From NCBI RefSeq assembly GCF_030733265.1, contig NZ_JASHJI010000007.1, forward strand, positions 220,506 through 284,505: DNA of 64,000 bases. Reading direction: 5' to 3'. This document shows positions 16,522-26,583 of this stretch, piece after piece; within the stretch, counting starts at the first letter, position 1; the number at the start of each line of letters is the position of its first letter. The DNA is from Roseibium sp. MMSF_3412 (GTDB lineage: Bacteria; Pseudomonadota; Alphaproteobacteria; Rhizobiales; Stappiaceae). The notes beneath the pieces are model-generated. The model was not told where the DNA came from and did not search any database. It worked only from the letters and a program-made list of their open reading frames with translations. A program made the position numbers and the translations under genes.

Positions 16522-17979
16522 TTAGAGGCCGAGCCCGCCGAGGCAGTTGTATTTGACGTTGAGATAGTCATCGAGGCCGTATTTCGAGCCTTCGTTGCCG
16601 ACGCCGCTTTCCTTGAACCCGCCGAAGGGCGCAACCTCGGTGGTGATCACGCCTTCATTGACACCAACGAGACCATATTCAAGCGCTTCCATCACGCGGA
16701 AACACCGGCCGAGATCCTGCGAATAGAAATAACAGGCGAGACCGTATTCGGTGTCGTTGGCGAGTTGGATGGCATCGGCCTCGGTTTCGAAGCGGAACAG
16801 CGCCGCGAGCGGACCGAAGGTCTCTTCATGCGCGACCTTCATATCAGGCGTGGCACCAAGAATGAGCGTTGGTTCAAAGAACGTGCCGTCTCCCCCTGGG
16901 CGGTTGCCGCCGGAAACGAGTTCACCGCCCTTGCTCAGGGCGTCCTGCACATGCGCTGCAACCTTGTCGACGGCAGCCTCGTTGATCAGCGGGCCCTGGG
17001 TAACCCCGGCCTCAAGCCCGTTGCCGACCTTCAGTTGCTCGGCCATTGCGGCTTTGAGTTTTTCTGCAAAGGCGTCGTAGACACCCGCCTGTACATAAAT
17101 CCTGTTGGCGCAGACGCAGGTCTGTCCGGAGTTGCGGAACTTGCTGGCGATTGCACCGCTGATGGCCCGGTCCAGATCGGCATCGTCGAACACGATGAAA
17201 GGCGCATTGCCGCCGAGTTCCATCGATATCTTTTTCATGTTCTTGCCGGCATTCGCTGCCAGCAGCTTTCCGACCCGTGTCGACCCGGTGAACGTGATCT
17301 TGCGCACGGCCGGATTTTCGCACATCTCTTCGCCGATCGCCGGTGCGTCGCCTGTGACGATGTTGACGACACCTGCCGGAAGTCCGACCTTGTCAGCCAT
17401 GATGCCGTAGATCAACGCGGAATAGGGTGTGAATTCGGCCGGTTTCATGACCATGGTGCAGCCGGAGGCGAGCGCCGCGCCAAGTTTCCTGGCAATCATG
17501 GAATTCGGGAAATTCCAAGGCGTGATCGACGCGACCACACCAACGGGTTCCTTCGTGACCAGGATACGGCGGTCCGCCCAGGGTGAGGGGATCGTGTCGC
17601 CGTAAATGCGTTTTCCTTCTTCGGCAAAGAAACGGATGTATTTCACGCCCAGGGTGATCTCGCCCTTCGCCTCTGCGAGCGGTTTGCCCATTTCGGTGGT
17701 CAGCAGCACCGCCAGGTCGTCTACCTGGTCCATGATCGCGTCGCAGAGCTTGTGCATGTAGTCCGCACGCGCATCCGCCGTCAGCGCTTTCCATGCGGGA
17801 AACGCCGCTTTTGCGGCGGCAATGGCGCGCGCCGTCTCGCCACGTCCGCAATAGGGGATCGTCCCGATGCTTTCGCCGGTTGCCGGATTGGCAACGGCGA
17901 TGGTCTGGCCGCTATCCGCATCAACCCATTCGCCGTTGATATAGACATTCTGCTTGATTAGAGCGGTGTTCAAGGACAT
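16522..17979 (-). CDS. gabD: NAD(P)-dependent succinate-semialdehyde dehydrogenase
   Basis: Oxidises succinate semialdehyde to succinate in 4-aminobutyrate catabolism. The 485 residues are the usual length for GabD. Typical features are INGEWVDADSGQTIAVANPATGE, WNFPNSMIARKLGAALASGCTMVMKPAE, the general-base region SMELGGNAPFIVFDDADLD and the nucleophile region NSGQTCVCANRIYVQ. The C-terminus GLDDYLNVKYNCLGGL is characteristic of GabD. CGGGAG lies before the ATG. No gabT is adjacent; glutarate semialdehyde is a possible alternative substrate. Confidence 0.9.
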   Translation of the reverse strand: MSLNTALIKQNVYINGEWVDADSGQTIAVANPATGESIGTIPYCGRGETARAIAAAKAAFPAWKALTADARADYMHKLCDAIMDQVDDLAVLLTTEMGKPLAEAKGEITLGVKYIRFFAEEGKRIYGDTIPSPWADRRILVTKEPVGVVASITPWNFPNSMIARKLGAALASGCTMVMKPAEFTPYSALIYGIMADKVGLPAGVVNIVTGDAPAIGEEMCENPAVRKITFTGSTRVGKLLAANAGKNMKKISMELGGNAPFIVFDDADLDRAISGAIASKFRNSGQTCVCANRIYVQAGVYDAFAEKLKAAMAEQLKVGNGLEAGVTQGPLINEAAVDKVAAHVQDALSKGGELVSGGNRPGGDGTFFEPTLILGATPDMKVAHEETFGPLAALFRFETEADAIQLANDTEYGLACYFYSQDLGRCFRVMEALEYGLVGVNEGVITTEVAPFGGFKESGVGNEGSKYGLDDYLNVKYNCLGGLGL

Positions 17980-18188
17980 GGATCACTCCCGATTTTTGTG
18001 CGGAGAAGGGCTGCCGACAGGCCAGCCGTACCGGTTTTCAAAGAGATAGAGCGCCTTTCCGCCGTCTGGCAAGCGCTTTTCAGGCCACGAAGGCAATTGA
18101 GCCTGGCGCGCAGCGTCCACCAGGTCGGAAAATCGGCAAACACGTTCGCAGGGGCGTGTGGATCAGCTTGATGGCGGGGAAAGGAAAA

Positions 18189-18206
18189 CGGGCCCTGGAG
18201 GGCCCG
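18189..18206 (-). terminator. Rho-independent terminator of the XRE regulator gene
   Basis: A 7-bp GC-only stem CGGGCCC (18189-18195) / GGGCCCG (18200-18206) has loop TGGA. It is followed on the minus strand by TTTTCC and lies 9 bases past the stop codon. Confidence 0.8.
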
Positions 18207-18215
18207 GTGTCATCT

Positions 18216-18569
18216 TCAGGATCCGCTGAGGCGTTCCTGCAAAACCGCGATTTCATCGGCGAGTGCCTGGGCCTGTTTCTGCACGCGGTCGAGCGCAACC
18301 TTCATGCTGTCGAGATCCGTGTTGTCCTGGTCTTCGGCAAAAGGAGGCGTGCCCCGGCCGACAAGAAGCCATGTCGGGCTGACATTTAGAACGCCCGCCA
18401 GCAGCACCAGTTTGTTGGAACGCGGTTCGGAGCGATCGCTTTCCCAGCTCTGCATGGTCGAGGTCTTGATCCCGAGGCGGCGGGCAAGCTGAGCCGTCGA
18501 CAGCCCGGAGGCGTCGCGCGCCTTGCAGATACGCTCGCCCAGAGTGTATTCGCTGCTTCTTGTCGACAT
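18216..18569 (-). CDS. XRE-family HTH regulator with C-terminal coiled coil
   Basis: A 117-residue protein. The Cro/C1-type helix-turn-helix is LGERICKARDASGLSTAQLARRLGIKTSTMQSWESDRSEPRSNKLVLLAGVLNVSPTWLL (about residues 12-70). A short linker follows, then an amphipathic C-terminal helix (DSMKVALDRVQKQAQALADEIAVLQERL) likely used for dimerisation. The open frame extends upstream, but the ATG at 18569 has GGGAG 7 bases before it, and the upstream part looks non-coding, so this start is chosen. Its targets are unknown. An inverted repeat at 18633-18685, upstream of the gene, may be its operator. Confidence 0.85.
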   Translation of the reverse strand: MSTRSSEYTLGERICKARDASGLSTAQLARRLGIKTSTMQSWESDRSEPRSNKLVLLAGVLNVSPTWLLVGRGTPPFAEDQDNTDLDSMKVALDRVQKQAQALADEIAVLQERLSGS

Positions 18570-18632
18570 GACTGAACTCCCGTCGCGACCGGTTCGATCC
18601 GTCACCAAATGAACGGTTTCGTCCGGCAGGAA

Positions 18633-18685
18633 CGGAACATTTTTTCTGAAATGATGGGTCATGGCGCGCACACTTGCATGTTCCG
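18633..18685. promoter_or_regulatory. Spaced inverted repeat upstream of the XRE gene
   Basis: CGGAACAT (18633-18640) and its exact reverse complement ATGTTCCG (18678-18685) have centres 45 bp apart, roughly four helical turns. This could be a pair of regulator half-sites near the promoter of the XRE gene. It is inferred from position only. Confidence 0.35.
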
Positions 18686-18786
18686 CCTGTGCAGTGCAAC
18701 AGCTGCCGGGCGATTTGTCGCATTGAGAGTGTGTCGCGGCGGGATTGCGCAAATTGCTCGTCAAAAATAACGGTTTCGGTCGGCGC

Positions 18787-21700
18787 TCAGTATTCCCGTT
18801 CGAAGAAAATACCGGCCTTTGATTCACCGTCCGCACCGACTTCACCGCGTACTTTCAGCCCGCGATCGAGATCGATGTCGACCTTGACGCGGCTGGAGCC
18901 GGACCCGGTTCCCTGTTCCACGCCAAGATAGATGTTGTCGTTTATGTATTTTCCGACAGCGACGGACGGTCCGTCTTCGCCATCTGTGTTGATATCGATC
19001 GCATCCAGTCCGAGCGATTTCCTGAGCGTTGCAAGCGGACCGCTGTCGCTTCCTCCCGTAAGGGTCGCGATTGCGGCTGCAAGACTGGCTATTTGTGTCG
19101 CCGAAAGATTACCAACGCTCTTGCCGAACAGCAGAAGGGCCAGAACCTCGTCCTGAGGCAGTTCGGGCGAGGATGTGAACGCGATTTCCGGATCGTCCGC
19201 CTGGCCGCTCACGGTTACCGTAATGGTTGTGTCGTTGACGGTTGTCGTTGCCGCGAAATCGATCAGCGGCGTCAGCGAACCATCGAAGGTGGCGCTGCCG
19301 CGCTGGAATGTCAGACGGCGGGTCAGGATATCGAGCTGCCCGCGCTTCAACGAGAAGGCCCCGATGGCCTGCGGGTCCGCGGTCGTGCCGACCACCTTGA
19401 GATTGCCCTGTAGTTCCGCATCGAGGCCGCGGCCCCTTATGAAGATCCGGCCCGGGGCCTTCAGCACTATATCAAGGCGCGGCGGAACCGATTTCTGCTC
19501 GGCCTGCGACTGTTTGGGTTCGCCGCCGAGATCGGCCACCTGTTGCCGGATCGCCTGGGAGGCATTCACGTGCTTCACCTCAACGGGCGGGATGGCACCC
19601 GGGAGATATTCGGGGATCGAGACATCTGCCTTGTTGATGGTGACCGTTCCGCCGATCAGCGCCGAGTTCGACGCGGAGGCGAGCGGTCCGGTAATCTTGA
19701 TATCCGCATCGACTTCCGCCGTGACAAGACCGGGATCGACGTAACGTCCGCGATTGAGTTTGAGGGCAAGGTCGGCGGGAAATCCATTGTTCATCCCGAC
19801 GGTTCCGGATGCGGCGAGCGAACCGCCGGTGGCGAGTTCCCCCGTGATCGAATTCAAGGAAGCCTGTTCCTGTGTAACCGTTGCCGTGCCCGCAATGTTC
19901 TGAACCGTCAGACCTGTCGACAAGCTGGTGACCTTGAGACCTGAGGGCGTCGCGGTAATCTGGTATGTCGGCGCACTCGTGGAGCCTCCGACATTGCCCT
20001 TAAGGGACACGGCTCCGTCACCCCGTAGGCCGGCCTCGAGCAATGGACGCTTCAACGCGTTGATCGGAACCGTTCCGTTGAGTGTGATTGCAAGCGCATT
20101 GGGCTGCGACAGTCCCACGGTCCCGGACGCTGAGAAGGTGAGGCCGTTCGGGTCACTGACCGTTGTTTCCTGGGAAACCTGATTGTCCTTCAGCGTGCCT
20201 GTTGTCTTCAGGGCGAGCGTGGAAAGGCCGTTGTTCTTGAGTTCGGTTGCCGTCAGGCCCGCACCCGTGATCGACCAGGTCGCTTCCGGCGAAGACGAAC
20301 TGCCCTGGGCCTTCACAGAACCGGAGAGTGTCCCCCCCAGCCCGAGAGAAGGCACAAAGGCGTTGGCGAGATTGAGCGGCACGGCATTCAGCTCTGCGGA
20401 CATGTCAAGCGATTGTCCGGCGGTTCCTGAAACGGCCAGCGATCCGTCACCGAGCTTGAGCCGGAGCGGTTGGATGTCGGCATTTCCACCCGCATACGAA
20501 ATCCGTGTTGCCTCGAGGAGCTGGCTTGCCAGGCCCTGATACCGCATCGACAATTCGGACAGGTCGACAACGTAGCTGTCGGTGGCGGGTTGGGAAACCC
20601 GGGCGGCTAGGGAAAGCCCGTCATCGCCGCCCTGGTCAATCTTGACATCCGCATTGATCGACGTGCCGTCTCCCTCGGGCTTTGCAAGCAGCCTCACCGC
20701 GTGGACTGGCGTTGCGTCCGTGATCAGATCGGAGAGCTCGACATCGGCGGTCGCCGTTTGCGGAGAGTAGGGAGCAGCAATGTCCGCTTTCACCTTGACG
20801 CTGCCGATGCTGAGAGACGGAACATCTATGTCGGAACCGGTGAGATCGATTGCGAGTTTCTTCGCGTCCGGATCGGCAAGCACGCGTCCCTTCAACTCGC
20901 CGCCGATCTCAGTCAGGACGAGGGGAGACAGCGACGCAAGATCAGGGGCATTGATCTCAAGGTCGCCCTTCAGTGTCTCGACGGGCTTTTCCAGATCGGT
21001 AATCGCGAGTGCGCCTGTCACCGTGTTTCCGGCAAGCTTCACTGAAAGCGGGTTGATGTCTGCGCCGCCATTTTCGCTTTTGAGTTCGATGTCGACGGCA
21101 ATCGGCTGGCCCTTGAGGCTGGCCGTGGATGTCACTTTGGCGCTCGGCGCGGCCATGTCCGCGATCGCTGTCGCGGTGAACTCAAGCGCATCCAGCGGCG
21201 TCCCGGCAAGCAGGATCTGTTCAGACGATGCATCCAGTTCGACATTCAGCGCATCGATGGCCCCGGACGTTTTGGCGGAAAGCGTTGCGGCTCCGGCAAG
21301 TTGCGCATCGAGTTTGCTCAGATCGGAAAGATCTAGCGAGACATTCGAAGCAAGCTCCGATTTTTCATAACGCGCGTTTCCGTCAATCGCGATAGCGGCG
21401 TTTTTGACGGAAAGGCTCTCCAGCGTAACATCGTCCACGCCCTCGAGCGTGACAACGGCGTCGAGCTGGGTCGAGCCGGCCATCAGCGCGTCCGCCTGGG
21501 CAATCCCCGTCACCACGTCCCGCGTCGCGACGGCCGCTGTCGCCTTGCCGGAGACGTCGACCGGGTTCAGATCCGCCGTGAACGTTGCCGAAACGCTTCC
21601 GCCGAGATCCCGCTGCGCAAGCTTCGAAAGGACACCGAGGTCGGAAAGCGAAAGCCGGCCCTGACCGGAAACACTGCTGGCGGAAAGCAACGTGTCGGTA

Positions 21701-23136
21701 AGGGCGAGCGCGGCCGCTGATGAGGTGAACGCAAGATCGGATATCCGGGCCTCCTGCGCGCTTCCGTTGGCCGTTCCCGACGCCTTGAGCGACAGGTTGC
21801 CGGTGAGCGGTTCTGTCTCGGCTGTCTGACCTTCGAGATCGGCGACCGAGACTTCAACGTCGAAGGGGGAGGTCAGGACATCCGCTTGCAGATTGGCACC
21901 GGAGCCGCTGGCTTCAAGCCGGATTGCGCCTGTCCTGGCTTCGGTCGTCTGGAACGAGCCCATACCGATCTTTGCCGACCAGTCCGCATCTGACTGGCTG
22001 CCACTGACCGAAAGCACCGCGTCGACGGGCCCGAAAACGATACGCCGGTCACCAAGATCAAGGGCAATGAGGGCATTGTCCCCGGCATTGACCGATATTT
22101 TGGCCCCGGCGTTGATGTTTTGGTCGGCAAGATCCGCTGACGCATCCAGCGCCACGGTTCGGGTTTTGAGGTTGATATCAGCCGAAACAGGAGCGAATTC
22201 GGACGTGAAGCGCGCGCTGCCGGCCGCGTTTGTCGTACCGGCCAGAAACGCCTTTGCCTGCGGTGGTGCGAGCGGCTCCAGGTCTCCGTCCAGATCGAAG
22301 GTCAGGACCCGTTCCGTCTCGCTCTCTTCAAGATTGGCGGACCCGGTTACCGTTGTCCGGCCATCCAGAGCAATGCCGAGATTGGCTGCCCAGTCGGTGA
22401 GCGGACCGCTTCCTTGCAGTTCCAGACGGATCGAGGGAAGATCCGGAACTTCAAGAAGGCGTGCTGCCATTCCGCCTCGGGGTTCCGACAGGGCAAGATC
22501 GAAGGCAAGTGTTTCCGCGGAAGGCTCGAATTCGGCGCTGGCATTCAGCGTTGCATCGATGCCATCCACCCGCTGAACGTCGAGTTTTCCAGAAACCAGG
22601 GCCGGGTCGCGCACGAACGCGCCGGAACCGGAAACCGAAACAGAGACCGGTTCGCCGATCACGGGAGCGCCGACATTGATCTCGCGAAGTTCCAGCGTGT
22701 TCAGTGAGATATCAAGCGGCAGAGCAAAGCCTCCGGACTGCTCGCTCGTCCCGGTCTCGCTTTCGGAAGATGCTGCCGGTTCGGAAGAGGGGAGCCGGTT
22801 GAGATCCATCCTGTCAGCCGTGAATGCGGCGACATCGAGCGTTCCGGACAGGAGTTGCAGCGGATTCCAGTTCAGCCCGACTTGCTCTGCCTCGAACCAG
22901 ACACCCTGCTGATCGGCCAGCGAAACGTCCTCGACTGCCGCGTTCAGGCCGAAGCTGAGATAGAGCCCTTCGATCTTGATGGTCTGTGTTTCGCTAGAAG
23001 CAACCGAACTGACAACATTGGAGACAAGATTGCGGCCGGAGGGAACCTGAAGAATCGCGATCAAAAGCAAGGGAATCGCGACAACGAGTGCGATGATAAA
23101 TCCGAAAATACGTAAGGTCAGGTTCAAAAAACGCAT
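18787..23136 (-). CDS. tamB: TamB: inner-membrane-anchored AsmA-like lipid/OMP translocation protein
   Basis: A 1449-residue periplasm-spanning protein. One N-terminal helix anchors it in the inner membrane (FLNLTLRIFGFIIALVVAIPLLLIAIL). A long repetitive beta-rich region follows, which in TamB relatives forms a hydrophobic groove for phospholipid movement and supports assembly of outer-membrane proteins. The C-terminal TamB (DUF490) domain is clear: RIFIRGRGLDAELQGNLKVVGT, QAIGAFSLKRGQLDILTRRLTFQRGSATFDG, and DEVLALLLFGKSVGNLSATQIASLAAAIATL. It ends KAGIFFEREY, a typical TamB terminus that docks with TamA. It follows tamA by 126 bp. Confidence 0.93.
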   Translation of the reverse strand: MRFLNLTLRIFGFIIALVVAIPLLLIAILQVPSGRNLVSNVVSSVASSETQTIKIEGLYLSFGLNAAVEDVSLADQQGVWFEAEQVGLNWNPLQLLSGTLDVAAFTADRMDLNRLPSSEPAASSESETGTSEQSGGFALPLDISLNTLELREINVGAPVIGEPVSVSVSGSGAFVRDPALVSGKLDVQRVDGIDATLNASAEFEPSAETLAFDLALSEPRGGMAARLLEVPDLPSIRLELQGSGPLTDWAANLGIALDGRTTVTGSANLEESETERVLTFDLDGDLEPLAPPQAKAFLAGTTNAAGSARFTSEFAPVSADINLKTRTVALDASADLADQNINAGAKISVNAGDNALIALDLGDRRIVFGPVDAVLSVSGSQSDADWSAKIGMGSFQTTEARTGAIRLEASGSGANLQADVLTSPFDVEVSVADLEGQTAETEPLTGNLSLKASGTANGSAQEARISDLAFTSSAAALALTDTLLSASSVSGQGRLSLSDLGVLSKLAQRDLGGSVSATFTADLNPVDVSGKATAAVATRDVVTGIAQADALMAGSTQLDAVVTLEGVDDVTLESLSVKNAAIAIDGNARYEKSELASNVSLDLSDLSKLDAQLAGAATLSAKTSGAIDALNVELDASSEQILLAGTPLDALEFTATAIADMAAPSAKVTSTASLKGQPIAVDIELKSENGGADINPLSVKLAGNTVTGALAITDLEKPVETLKGDLEINAPDLASLSPLVLTEIGGELKGRVLADPDAKKLAIDLTGSDIDVPSLSIGSVKVKADIAAPYSPQTATADVELSDLITDATPVHAVRLLAKPEGDGTSINADVKIDQGGDDGLSLAARVSQPATDSYVVDLSELSMRYQGLASQLLEATRISYAGGNADIQPLRLKLGDGSLAVSGTAGQSLDMSAELNAVPLNLANAFVPSLGLGGTLSGSVKAQGSSSSPEATWSITGAGLTATELKNNGLSTLALKTTGTLKDNQVSQETTVSDPNGLTFSASGTVGLSQPNALAITLNGTVPINALKRPLLEAGLRGDGAVSLKGNVGGSTSAPTYQITATPSGLKVTSLSTGLTVQNIAGTATVTQEQASLNSITGELATGGSLAASGTVGMNNGFPADLALKLNRGRYVDPGLVTAEVDADIKITGPLASASNSALIGGTVTINKADVSIPEYLPGAIPPVEVKHVNASQAIRQQVADLGGEPKQSQAEQKSVPPRLDIVLKAPGRIFIRGRGLDAELQGNLKVVGTTADPQAIGAFSLKRGQLDILTRRLTFQRGSATFDGSLTPLIDFAATTTVNDTTITVTVSGQADDPEIAFTSSPELPQDEVLALLLFGKSVGNLSATQIASLAAAIATLTGGSDSGPLATLRKSLGLDAIDINTDGEDGPSVAVGKYINDNIYLGVEQGTGSGSSRVKVDIDLDRGLKVRGEVGADGESKAGIFFEREY

Positions 23137-23262
23137 GTGGATCAGAAGTTTCTACTGTCCGGTTCTGTGCAGCTGATTAATTTGTCTTCGCGGGTTTAGC
23201 CGGTTCGGCAGCATCAGGCGAGGGAGCCGCACCGTCGAACATGTGGTCATGGTGCCAGGGTC

Positions 23263-25299
23263 CTAGAAGGCCTGACTCAAGCCCACATACAGCGCGAAGT
23301 CCGGATCATCCTTGCCCGGGTCGAGCGGAATCGCGGCGTCAACACGAAGCGGGCCGATGGGTGTAAAATACCGCAAACCGGCACCGACGCCCACCTTCAA
23401 TTCCTCTGAAAAATCGGGAACACTGTCTTCATAGGCATTTCCGGCGTCGACAAATCCGACAACGCCGATGGTTTCCGTTACCCGGACCCGGACTTCTCCT
23501 GACAGTTCTACCAGGGAGCGTCCGCCGACAACCTCACCATTTACCCTCGGGCCGACATTGCGATAGGCGTAGCCGCGGATGGAGCCGCCACCACCGGCAA
23601 TAAGACGGCGGCTTGCCGGAACCGATTCGATCGACGGTGCGAAGATCGACCCGAGCGAGACCCTGCCGGCCAGAATGAACCGCTTGGCCTTGTCCAGCGC
23701 GTAATAGCTGGAAACCGTGCCTTTCACGAAACCCATCGCGTTGGAATTGAGCGTGTCATAGGCCGGCTCGGCGAAGACCGCCGCAAACACACCCTTGGAC
23801 GGGTTGAGCTTGTCGTCCCTGTTGTCGAATGTGAGATCGGCAGGCAGACCGACGAGCAGATATTCGTTCTCGCCGAATGCATCTTCCTCGTCGGCAAAGA
23901 AAACCTCTGCGCCCGCTCGGCCCTTGAGGGTGTCTGAAAATTCGCGGTTGAGAAACGCATTGAAGGTCGCGGTGCGGCTCTTGTAGGCGTCCGGATTCTC
24001 CTGTCTTGCCTCAAGGCTGGTGGAAAAACTCGTCAGAGGGCCGAAAACGCCGGGTTTTTCAAACGCGATCCGTGCCGAATATTCCTGGTTTTCAAAACTC
24101 TCGGTGCCGATACGGCCAACAGAGCCTTCGACGGAAAGCAGTTCGCCGCGGCCAAAGAGGTTCCGTCGGCGCCAGTAGGCCTCGACACCGAAGCCCTCGG
24201 TGCTCGACCAGGACGCACCGGCACCGATCACATGCCGTTTGCGTTCGCTGACCTCGATCGTGATCGGAAGAGTGCCGTCAGGTCCTGCAATGTCGCCCTC
24301 GACAAAACGGATGGAGGAAAAGATGCCGAGATCGTTCAGCCGCTTGCGGGCGCGCGCAATATCCTCAGGGGAATAGATGCCACCTTCCGGCAACATGGCC
24401 TGCTGTTTGACGAAGTCCGGATCGGTGACCTCGGTGCCGTTGACGGCGACCGGACCGAACCGCGCCTGCGGTCCCGCATCGGCCACAAGCGCAACATCGA
24501 GCCTGTTGGAGCTGTGATCGGCGGTAATCCGTCGCTCGGCGATCTTCGCCTTCGGATAACCGCGTCCGCGCAGGAGGGCGACAATACGTCCCTCTGCGGA
24601 GAGGATCTTTCCCGACTCTGCAGGCTCACCCTGCGTCAGACCCCAGAAAGAAGGGTCCGTCGACAATTCGCTCGTGTTTGAGGAAATCGAAACGTTGCCG
24701 AAGGTAAACACCGGGCCCGGGTTGACCAGGATGGAGACTTTCACCGGACGAGCGTTGGGCAGGTCGCTTTGCTCAAGCGCGGTTTCCAGCGGAATGCCCG
24801 CCAGTTTGATGGACACGGTGCCGCCGTAGCGGCCTTCCGAATAAAGCTTTGCAACGAGCCGCTCGCGGTCGGAAAGCGCGCGGGCGATCAGGCCTGCCTC
24901 ACCGGATGGCGGTTTGTCCTGCTGCTGAACGAGAAGGGAAGCGCCCTTCAGATCGCCGGTCAGGTCTTCGTCACCTGTCGAGACGGCGAGCTCAGCCTCA
25001 TACGGGGTCGGGTCAGGAACCGCTTCCCCCTGTTCTTCTTCCTCACCGCCAAAGGGTTTCCACCCGAAAATCTCGAATGCGGTGGCGGGAACAACGGGCA
25101 GCGCGAGGCACAGGAGCAACGTTGCGATTGCGGCAGCGGACCTGGAAACACAAAAAGGGCCGGCCGCCAAACTGGCAACCAACGTCCTTGGTGCGGTTGA
25201 AACCGCGCTCCGGGAAGTCCCGGAGAAGCAAGACGGTAGACCCTTCACTAACTGCCGCCTGACGGGTTGGTCCGACCGGCCTTTTGAATCAAAAGACAC
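23263..25299 (-). CDS. tamA: TamA: Omp85-family outer-membrane assembly protein
   Basis: An outer-membrane beta barrel with N-terminal POTRA domains, partner of TamB. The 678 residues include a late hydrophobic signal segment (AAAIATLLLCLALPVVPATAF, about residues 55-75) preceded by a long basic stretch. The true start may therefore lie downstream of the GTG used here. POTRA repeats cover about 110-360 (VKVSILVNPGPVFTFGNVSI; FGPVAVNGTEVTDPDFVKQ). The barrel carries the Omp85 signature AGGGGSIRGYAYRNVGP, GGRSLVELSGEVRVRV and the C-terminal DDPDFALYVGLSQAF ending in Phe. Adjacency to tamB supports the assignment over BamA. Confidence 0.93.
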   Translation of the reverse strand: MSFDSKGRSDQPVRRQLVKGLPSCFSGTSRSAVSTAPRTLVASLAAGPFCVSRSAAAIATLLLCLALPVVPATAFEIFGWKPFGGEEEEQGEAVPDPTPYEAELAVSTGDEDLTGDLKGASLLVQQQDKPPSGEAGLIARALSDRERLVAKLYSEGRYGGTVSIKLAGIPLETALEQSDLPNARPVKVSILVNPGPVFTFGNVSISSNTSELSTDPSFWGLTQGEPAESGKILSAEGRIVALLRGRGYPKAKIAERRITADHSSNRLDVALVADAGPQARFGPVAVNGTEVTDPDFVKQQAMLPEGGIYSPEDIARARKRLNDLGIFSSIRFVEGDIAGPDGTLPITIEVSERKRHVIGAGASWSSTEGFGVEAYWRRRNLFGRGELLSVEGSVGRIGTESFENQEYSARIAFEKPGVFGPLTSFSTSLEARQENPDAYKSRTATFNAFLNREFSDTLKGRAGAEVFFADEEDAFGENEYLLVGLPADLTFDNRDDKLNPSKGVFAAVFAEPAYDTLNSNAMGFVKGTVSSYYALDKAKRFILAGRVSLGSIFAPSIESVPASRRLIAGGGGSIRGYAYRNVGPRVNGEVVGGRSLVELSGEVRVRVTETIGVVGFVDAGNAYEDSVPDFSEELKVGVGAGLRYFTPIGPLRVDAAIPLDPGKDDPDFALYVGLSQAF

Positions 25300-25487
25300 A
25301 TCGGCCGGACTGCTTATGCAGCCCTACAATTGCAAGCGTATGCTGCCATGGTTAAATCTTGCTGAATCTTGATAGATCATGATGACTGTCTGAAAGCAAG
25401 AGAGAAGGCAGTGCAACGGCTTGGCGGAATAAGTTGAAGCGGTTCTGTTCGTGAACCAAAACTCATTTCCCTTAAGGAAAAATACCA

Positions 25488-25511
25488 ACACGCCGGACAA
25501 GTCCGGCGTGT
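25488..25511. terminator. Hairpin terminator downstream of folD
   Basis: An 11-bp perfect inverted repeat, ACACGCCGGAC (25488-25498) and GTCCGGCGTGT (25501-25511). TTTT follows on the plus strand. On the minus strand TTGGTATTTTT follows. It most likely ends folD, 29 bases past its stop. Confidence 0.75.
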
Positions 25512-25539
25512 TTTACTGTCCATCGAAGGGTCTTTGCAC

Positions 25540-26451
25540 TCAGAACAGGGGGTCTTCTTCGGGAAGTCCCATCAGCCGCCGGGCGGCTGTCAGCGTATTG
25601 ACCATGAGCATCGCGATCGTCATCGGACCGACGCCGCCGGGAACCGGAGTGATTGCCCCGGCATGGTCCACGGCCTCGTCAAAGGCGACGTCGCCGACCA
25701 GCCGCGATTTGCCTTCACCGCGTTCCGGTGCCGGTATCCTGTTGATGCCGACATCGATCACCGTTGCACCGTCCTTGATCCAGTCGCCCTTGACCATCTC
25801 CGGACGGCCGACAGCGGCGACCACGATATCCGCGGCGCGCACCACGTCTGGCAAATCTTTTGTGCGGCTGTGGGCAATTGTCACCGTGCAGCTTTCCTGT
25901 AGCAGCAGGCTGGCCATCGGTTTGCCGACAATGTTGGAGCGGCCGACAACGACCGCAGTCTTGCCGGACAGGGAATCGCCGAGCGTGCGCTTCAGGAGCA
26001 CCAGACTTCCCGCCGGGGTACACGGAACAAGCGCGCTGTCGCGTTCGCCGGCAGTCAGAAGACCGACATTGACCGGGTGGAAACCGTCGACATCCTTTTC
26101 CGGGCGGATCAGGCGCAGGACCTTGCTTTCATCGATGTGGCCGGGCAGGGGCAACTGGACCAGAATCCCGTGAATTTCCGGATCGTTGTTGAGCTGGTCG
26201 ACCAGCGCCAGCACCTTCTCCTCGCTGGAGGCGGCATCAAGTGTGTGCTTGACCGAATGAAAGCCGCAGGCTTCCGCCGCGCGGTCCTTGTTGCGCACAT
26301 AGACCTGGCTGGCCGGGTCTTCACCGACAAGCACGACGGCGAGCCCCGGACGTTTCCCGCTTTCTTTCAGAAGAGCGGCTGCCCTGCGCGTGATTTCATC
26401 GCGCACGGATTCCGCAATGGCTTTGCCATCAATGATTTGGGCCTGGGGCAT
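25540..26451 (-). CDS. folD: Bifunctional methylene-THF dehydrogenase / methenyl-THF cyclohydrolase
   Basis: Interconverts 5,10-methylene-THF and 10-formyl-THF with NADP, the main link between methylene groups released by methylamine oxidation and formyl-THF. At 303 residues it is normal length. Features are the catalytic [14 protein letters not shown] (Tyr and Lys of the active site), [22 protein letters not shown], the cofactor-binding [17 protein letters not shown] and the C-terminal [21 protein letters not shown] precedes the ATG. In this window it sits near several folate-linked demethylases, which fits but does not prove a role in C1 oxidation. Confidence 0.95.
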   Translation of the reverse strand: MPQAQIIDGKAIAESVRDEITRRAAALLKESGKRPGLAVVLVGEDPASQVYVRNKDRAAEACGFHSVKHTLDAASSEEKVLALVDQLNNDPEIHGILVQLPLPGHIDESKVLRLIRPEKDVDGFHPVNVGLLTAGERDSALVPCTPAGSLVLLKRTLGDSLSGKTAVVVGRSNIVGKPMASLLLQESCTVTIAHSRTKDLPDVVRAADIVVAAVGRPEMVKGDWIKDGATVIDVGINRIPAPERGEGKSRLVGDVAFDEAVDHAGAITPVPGGVGPMTIAMLMVNTLTAARRLMGLPEEDPLF

Positions 26452-26583
26452 TCAGCCTCCTTGTCGCTGATACGATTGGAACAACAGAATTCGGCGAACA
26501 GCTATAGAATGGCCGTCGGAATTGAAAAAGGCAGATTGCGTCGTTTCTTACTCTGGTTTCGCCACGGCAGCGGTTCGCATCTT

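Noticed and set aside
16474..17586. 370-codon open frame opposite gabD
   Set aside because: Antisense shadow of a full-length, motif-complete aldehyde dehydrogenase.
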